Source: JBLIOB01 sp047639575 (GTDB taxonomy: Bacteria > Bacteroidota > Bacteroidia > Flavobacteriales_D > Parvicellaceae). From it: a stretch of DNA of 17,680 bases. The translations under genes were made by a program, and so were the position numbers. The stretch lies in assembly GCA_047639575.1 (NCBI GenBank), contig JBLIOB010000065.1, positions 1 to 17,680 of the forward strand, read 5' to 3'. The notes beneath the pieces are model-generated. The model was not told where the DNA came from and made no database searches. It saw only the letters and a program-made list of their open reading frames with translations. Shown one piece after another: positions 15,932 through 17,680 of this stretch; positions within the stretch are counted from its first letter, which is position 1, and the number at the start of each line of letters is the position of its first letter.

Positions 15932-16978
15932 TTAGTCAATTGAAATAATTTCGTTTTTCTGAAAATTTTTGCTAGCCTTCTTTCCAATTATTTGTTCATA
16001 TTTTATTGGAGAAATCCCATGTCCTCCGGTACGTTTGGCTACCATATTCTCCAAGCTGAAAGTTTCACCTTCAAGAATGTTTTCTGCAGCTACCAAACAT
16101 TTTTGTAACGACTGTTTAGTTTGCAGTTCGGAAGCAGTTGGAAGCTTTATGGAACTACCATGAAATTGCTCAGCTCTTCTTACTATAGTCACAAATTCTG
16201 CAAGTTCTTTCGGATCTAGGGATGCCCTATGGTCCGGTCCATCTTCATCTTTATTAAGCGTGAAATGTTTTTCGACAACTTTTGCTCCATAAGGAATAGC
16301 AAATGGGGCCGCCCCGATTCCTACCGTATGATCGGAGTATCCTACTATGCATTTGTATCTATTCGCATATTCTGGAATAACAGCCAAATTCACTTCATTA
16401 TCTTTAATAGGATAGTTGGCCGTACACTGTAATAATATCAATTGATTATTGCTCTTTTCAATCTCTTTAACAGCGGCATCCACTTCGTTCAAATCGCACA
16501 TACCAGTAGAAAGAATAATTGGCTTCCCTGTTTCAGCTACTTTTTTTATAAATGGTAGATTAGTCGTGTCCGTACTTGCAATCTTGTAACCTAGAACTCC
16601 TAATTTTTCCAATTCATGAAGACTTACTTCATCAAATGGCGTAATTAAAAAATGAACTCCTTTTGAATCGCAATAGTCCTTTAATTCTTTATAATGCTCA
16701 TAACGAAGTTCTAGCCCTCTAAGCATATCTGCTTGCGACTCCGTATTCCCAGTAGTATTTTGCTGATAAGGAGCTTTTTCCACTCCCTCAACAATTAAAT
16801 GCTCAGTTCGGAAAGCTTGAAATTTTACAGCATCAACTTTAGCGTCAACAGCTACATCTACCAATTTTTTAGCCACCTCAATATCTCCTCCATGGTTTAC
16901 ACCGGCTTCAGCAATAACGTATACCGCTGAATCGTTGGATATTTTGGTTAAGCCAATAACTATTTCTTTGTCGAACAT
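15932..16978 (-). CDS. neuB: NeuB-family nonulosonic (sialic/legionaminic-type) acid synthase
   Basis: A 348-residue NeuB-family enzyme that condenses phosphoenolpyruvate with a 2-acetamido hexose to make a nine-carbon sialic-acid-like sugar. VIAEAGVNHGGD (21-32) opens the TIM barrel; VKFQAFR (51-57), FLITPFD (110-116), K132 in GYKIASTDTTNLP, ILSTGM (155-160), GYSDHT (213-218, H217) and EKHFTLNKDEDGPDH (236-250, H238) give the PEP/phosphate and metal sites; the two His match the Mn ligands of Neisseria NeuB. Residues ~288-346 are the C-terminal SAF (antifreeze-like) domain, with R316 in AKRTGGHGISP equivalent to the N-acetyl-contacting Arg. The QNTTGNTESQADMLRGLEL stretch (73-91) looks nearer to LegI/NeuB2-type synthases than to Neu5Ac NeuB, by memory only. 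It starts 39 nt after the stop of the disrupted acyltransferase gene. Product identity (Neu5Ac, legionaminate or other) is undecided. Confidence 0.93.
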   Translation of the reverse strand: MFDKEIVIGLTKISNDSAVYVIAEAGVNHGGDIEVAKKLVDVAVDAKVDAVKFQAFRTEHLIVEGVEKAPYQQNTTGNTESQADMLRGLELRYEHYKELKDYCDSKGVHFLITPFDEVSLHELEKLGVLGYKIASTDTTNLPFIKKVAETGKPIILSTGMCDLNEVDAAVKEIEKSNNQLILLQCTANYPIKDNEVNLAVIPEYANRYKCIVGYSDHTVGIGAAPFAIPYGAKVVEKHFTLNKDEDGPDHRASLDPKELAEFVTIVRRAEQFHGSSIKLPTASELQTKQSLQKCLVAAENILEGETFSLENMVAKRTGGHGISPIKYEQIIGKKASKNFQKNEIISID

Positions 16979-17017
16979 GTTTGTGAAGGAGTTAAACTCA
17001 AAAGTACCCTATCTACA

Positions 17018-17369
17018 TTAAAACTGAAAATAAATGAAGCTAATTTCTTCCTGGTAATTTCCGAAATATACGATGCACAAAATAAGTGAATAGTAAATAG
17101 GCCATCTGATATATACTGGCCAACGTACAAAATCTGCTCCATGGTCCTTTTTTCGGTTAATCCATTCTATTATTACCATAATTATCACCATCAACATTGT
17201 CATTGATAAAGTCCACTTCATTACAGCACCTGGATGGAACGTGATTCGATAAAACATAGCTCCTACATATGAAACTGCTTCCGTAATATTCTCTGCTCGG
17301 AAAAAGATCCAAGCTAAACACGTAAAAAAGAAAGTGACCGCCATTCTTAAAAAATGGGTAAGAGAAGGA
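17018..17369 (-). pseudogene. MBOAT-family O-acyltransferase, 3' remnant cut by an IS
   Basis: The minus-strand frame from the TAA at 17018-17020 back to about 17369 encodes roughly the last 117 residues of a membrane-bound O-acyltransferase. The order is HPSLTHFLRM then VTFFFTCLAWIFFRAENITEA, the conserved MBOAT/AlgI-type C-terminal helix; a hydrophobic helix MLMVIIMVIIEWI; and the ending RWPIYYSLILCIVYFG...FIYFQF, which I recognise as the usual end of Bacteroidota MBOAT proteins. Full-length members are about 470-500 aa, so some three quarters, including the catalytic His/Asn region, is absent. The coding similarity continues upstream of the ATG at 17342-17344, so that ATG is internal, not a start. 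It stops being MBOAT-like exactly where the IS end begins, and the frame terminates inside the IS. The intact enzyme would O-acetylate or acylate the glycan. The missing part may lie on the far side of the IS. Confidence 0.8.
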
Positions 17370-17392
17370 TGTAATACTCCCCAAAATTAGGA

Positions 17393-17419
17393 CAGGGATT
17401 TAAGTTTAAATTTACCCTG
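17393..17419. repeat. Imperfect inverted repeat inside the IS left end
   Basis: CAGGG (17393-17397) pairs with CCCTG (17415-17419), and between them ATTTAA (17398-17403) pairs with TTAAAT (17406-17411), leaving a 2-nt loop and a 3-nt bulge on the right arm. It sits just before the orfA start codon (17426). In RNA read through from outside the element, such a stem could lower orfA translation, a known theme for insertion sequences. Its function here is inferred; it could also be a transposase-binding feature. Confidence 0.4.
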
Positions 17420-17425
17420 ACAAAT

Positions 17426-17680
17426 ATGAAGAAAACAAGAAGAAAATTTAGTTCATCGTTCAAGGCTAAAGTAGCCCTAGAAGCGATAAAAGAGAGAAGC
17501 AGTCTTCAAGAACTTGCCTCTAAATTCGAAGTCCATCCTAATCAAATATCGAGTTGGAAACGTGAATTTATAGAGAATGCTGATTTAGCCTTTGGTTCAA
17601 AATTGAAAAAAGAGATCAAGGATAGTGAAACTGAACCTCTGTACAGTAAGATAGGTCAACTTCAGGTTGAGAATGATTTT
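17426..17680 (+). CDS. IS3-family transposase OrfA, partial (N-terminal 85 aa)
   Basis: The ATG at 17426-17428 opens a frame that stays open to the right edge (85 codons). The protein begins MKKTRRKFSSSFKAKVALEA, the standard N-terminus of HTH_Tnp_1/IS3-type OrfA. The helix-turn-helix spans about residues 13-45 (SLQELASKFEVHPNQISSW, 29-47), with the diagnostic HPNQISSWK. The C-terminal part seen, LYSKIGQLQVENDF (72-85), starts the leucine-zipper coiled coil used for OrfA/OrfAB multimerisation. Family members are about 90-125 aa and are usually followed by orfB, read by -1 frameshifting into the DDE catalytic domain; that part is outside the window. OrfA binds the terminal repeats. The closest relatives by memory are from Bacteroidota. 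Confidence 0.92.
   Translation, partial: MKKTRRKFSSSFKAKVALEAIKERSSLQELASKFEVHPNQISSWKREFIENADLAFGSKLKKEIKDSETEPLYSKIGQLQVENDF

Larger units (their letters stand above)
17370..17680 (+). mobile_element. Left end of an IS3-family insertion sequence (partial)
   Basis: The element runs off the right edge. I place its left terminus at the TG of 17370-17371 (TGTAATACTCCCCAAAATTA), because IS3-family ends begin with TG, the C-run/A-run composition resembles IS3-type terminal repeats, and the MBOAT frame to the left ceases at this point. An IS3-type orfA starts 56 nt inside. The right terminal repeat, orfB and target-site duplication lie outside the window, so the exact boundary is uncertain by a few bases. 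The orientation opposes the glycan genes. Confidence 0.75.

Noticed and set aside
16960..17384. Two short minus-strand frames (16960-17142, 17157-17384) beside the MBOAT remnant
   Set aside because: They are other-frame readings of the MBOAT remnant and of the neuB upstream region. Only the 17018-17369 frame shows MBOAT sequence.
1..17680. CRISPR arrays, tRNA/rRNA genes, toxin-antitoxin or phage-defence genes
   Set aside because: I saw no regularly spaced repeats, tRNA-like clover-leaf sequences or defence-type domains. All coding capacity is accounted for by glycan genes and one IS.

Overview
The window is a leftward-transcribed surface-glycan biosynthesis cluster, probably from a member of the Bacteroidota (Flavobacteriia/Cytophagia-like). 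That assignment is inferred from the AT-rich sequence, the weak Shine-Dalgarno signals, the glycosyltransferase and asparagine-synthase types, an MBOAT acyltransferase C-terminus of the '...FIYFQF' kind, and an IS3-type transposase typical of that phylum. No rRNA or other marker gene is present, so the lineage is not proven.

Layout in the direction of transcription (right to left). (i) At the right edge (17370-17680) is the left end of an IS3-family insertion sequence, with orfA on the + strand. It interrupts an MBOAT O-acyltransferase gene, of which only the last ~117 codons remain (17018-17369). (ii) 16978-12308 holds a sugar-precursor module: a NeuB-family nonulosonate synthase, a TIM-barrel sugar-phosphate isomerase/epimerase-like protein, a DegT/PerA-type aminotransferase with an N-terminal CBS-domain pair, and a polysaccharide-deacetylase-like protein. 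(iii) 12303-9844 holds a sulfotransferase and an unassigned GT-B-like glycosyltransferase carrying QHG, RxHP and SS motifs. (iv) 9841-1 holds an assembly/decoration module: asnB, GT4, GT2, a WbpP-type UDP-HexNAc 4-epimerase, asnB, GT4, GT4, and the 5' part of a third asnB.

From neuB to the second GT4 the genes are separated by at most 48 nt and often overlap or abut, so this looks like one long operon with translational coupling. The only larger gap is 102 nt, in front of the last (partial) asnB. Three starts are non-ATG or differ from the longest ORF: GTG for asnB at 9841, TTG for the GT2 at 6846, and internal ATGs preferred over TTGs for the sulfotransferase and the CBS-aminotransferase.

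How the genes may work together (inference): the cluster makes an acidic, heavily modified surface polysaccharide or glycoprotein glycan. It would contain a nonulosonic acid (NeuB), a HexNAc/HexNAcA residue from the WbpP-like epimerase, amide groups put on uronic acids by AsnB-type amidotransferases, and sulfate; O-acylation was probably lost or altered by the IS insertion. Not seen in the window: a CMP-nonulosonate synthetase (NeuA-like), a UDP-GlcNAc hydrolysing 2-epimerase, a WbpO-type UDP-HexNAc dehydrogenase, a flippase (Wzx), a polymerase (Wzy) or an ABC exporter. The locus therefore continues beyond one or both edges, or relies on genes elsewhere.
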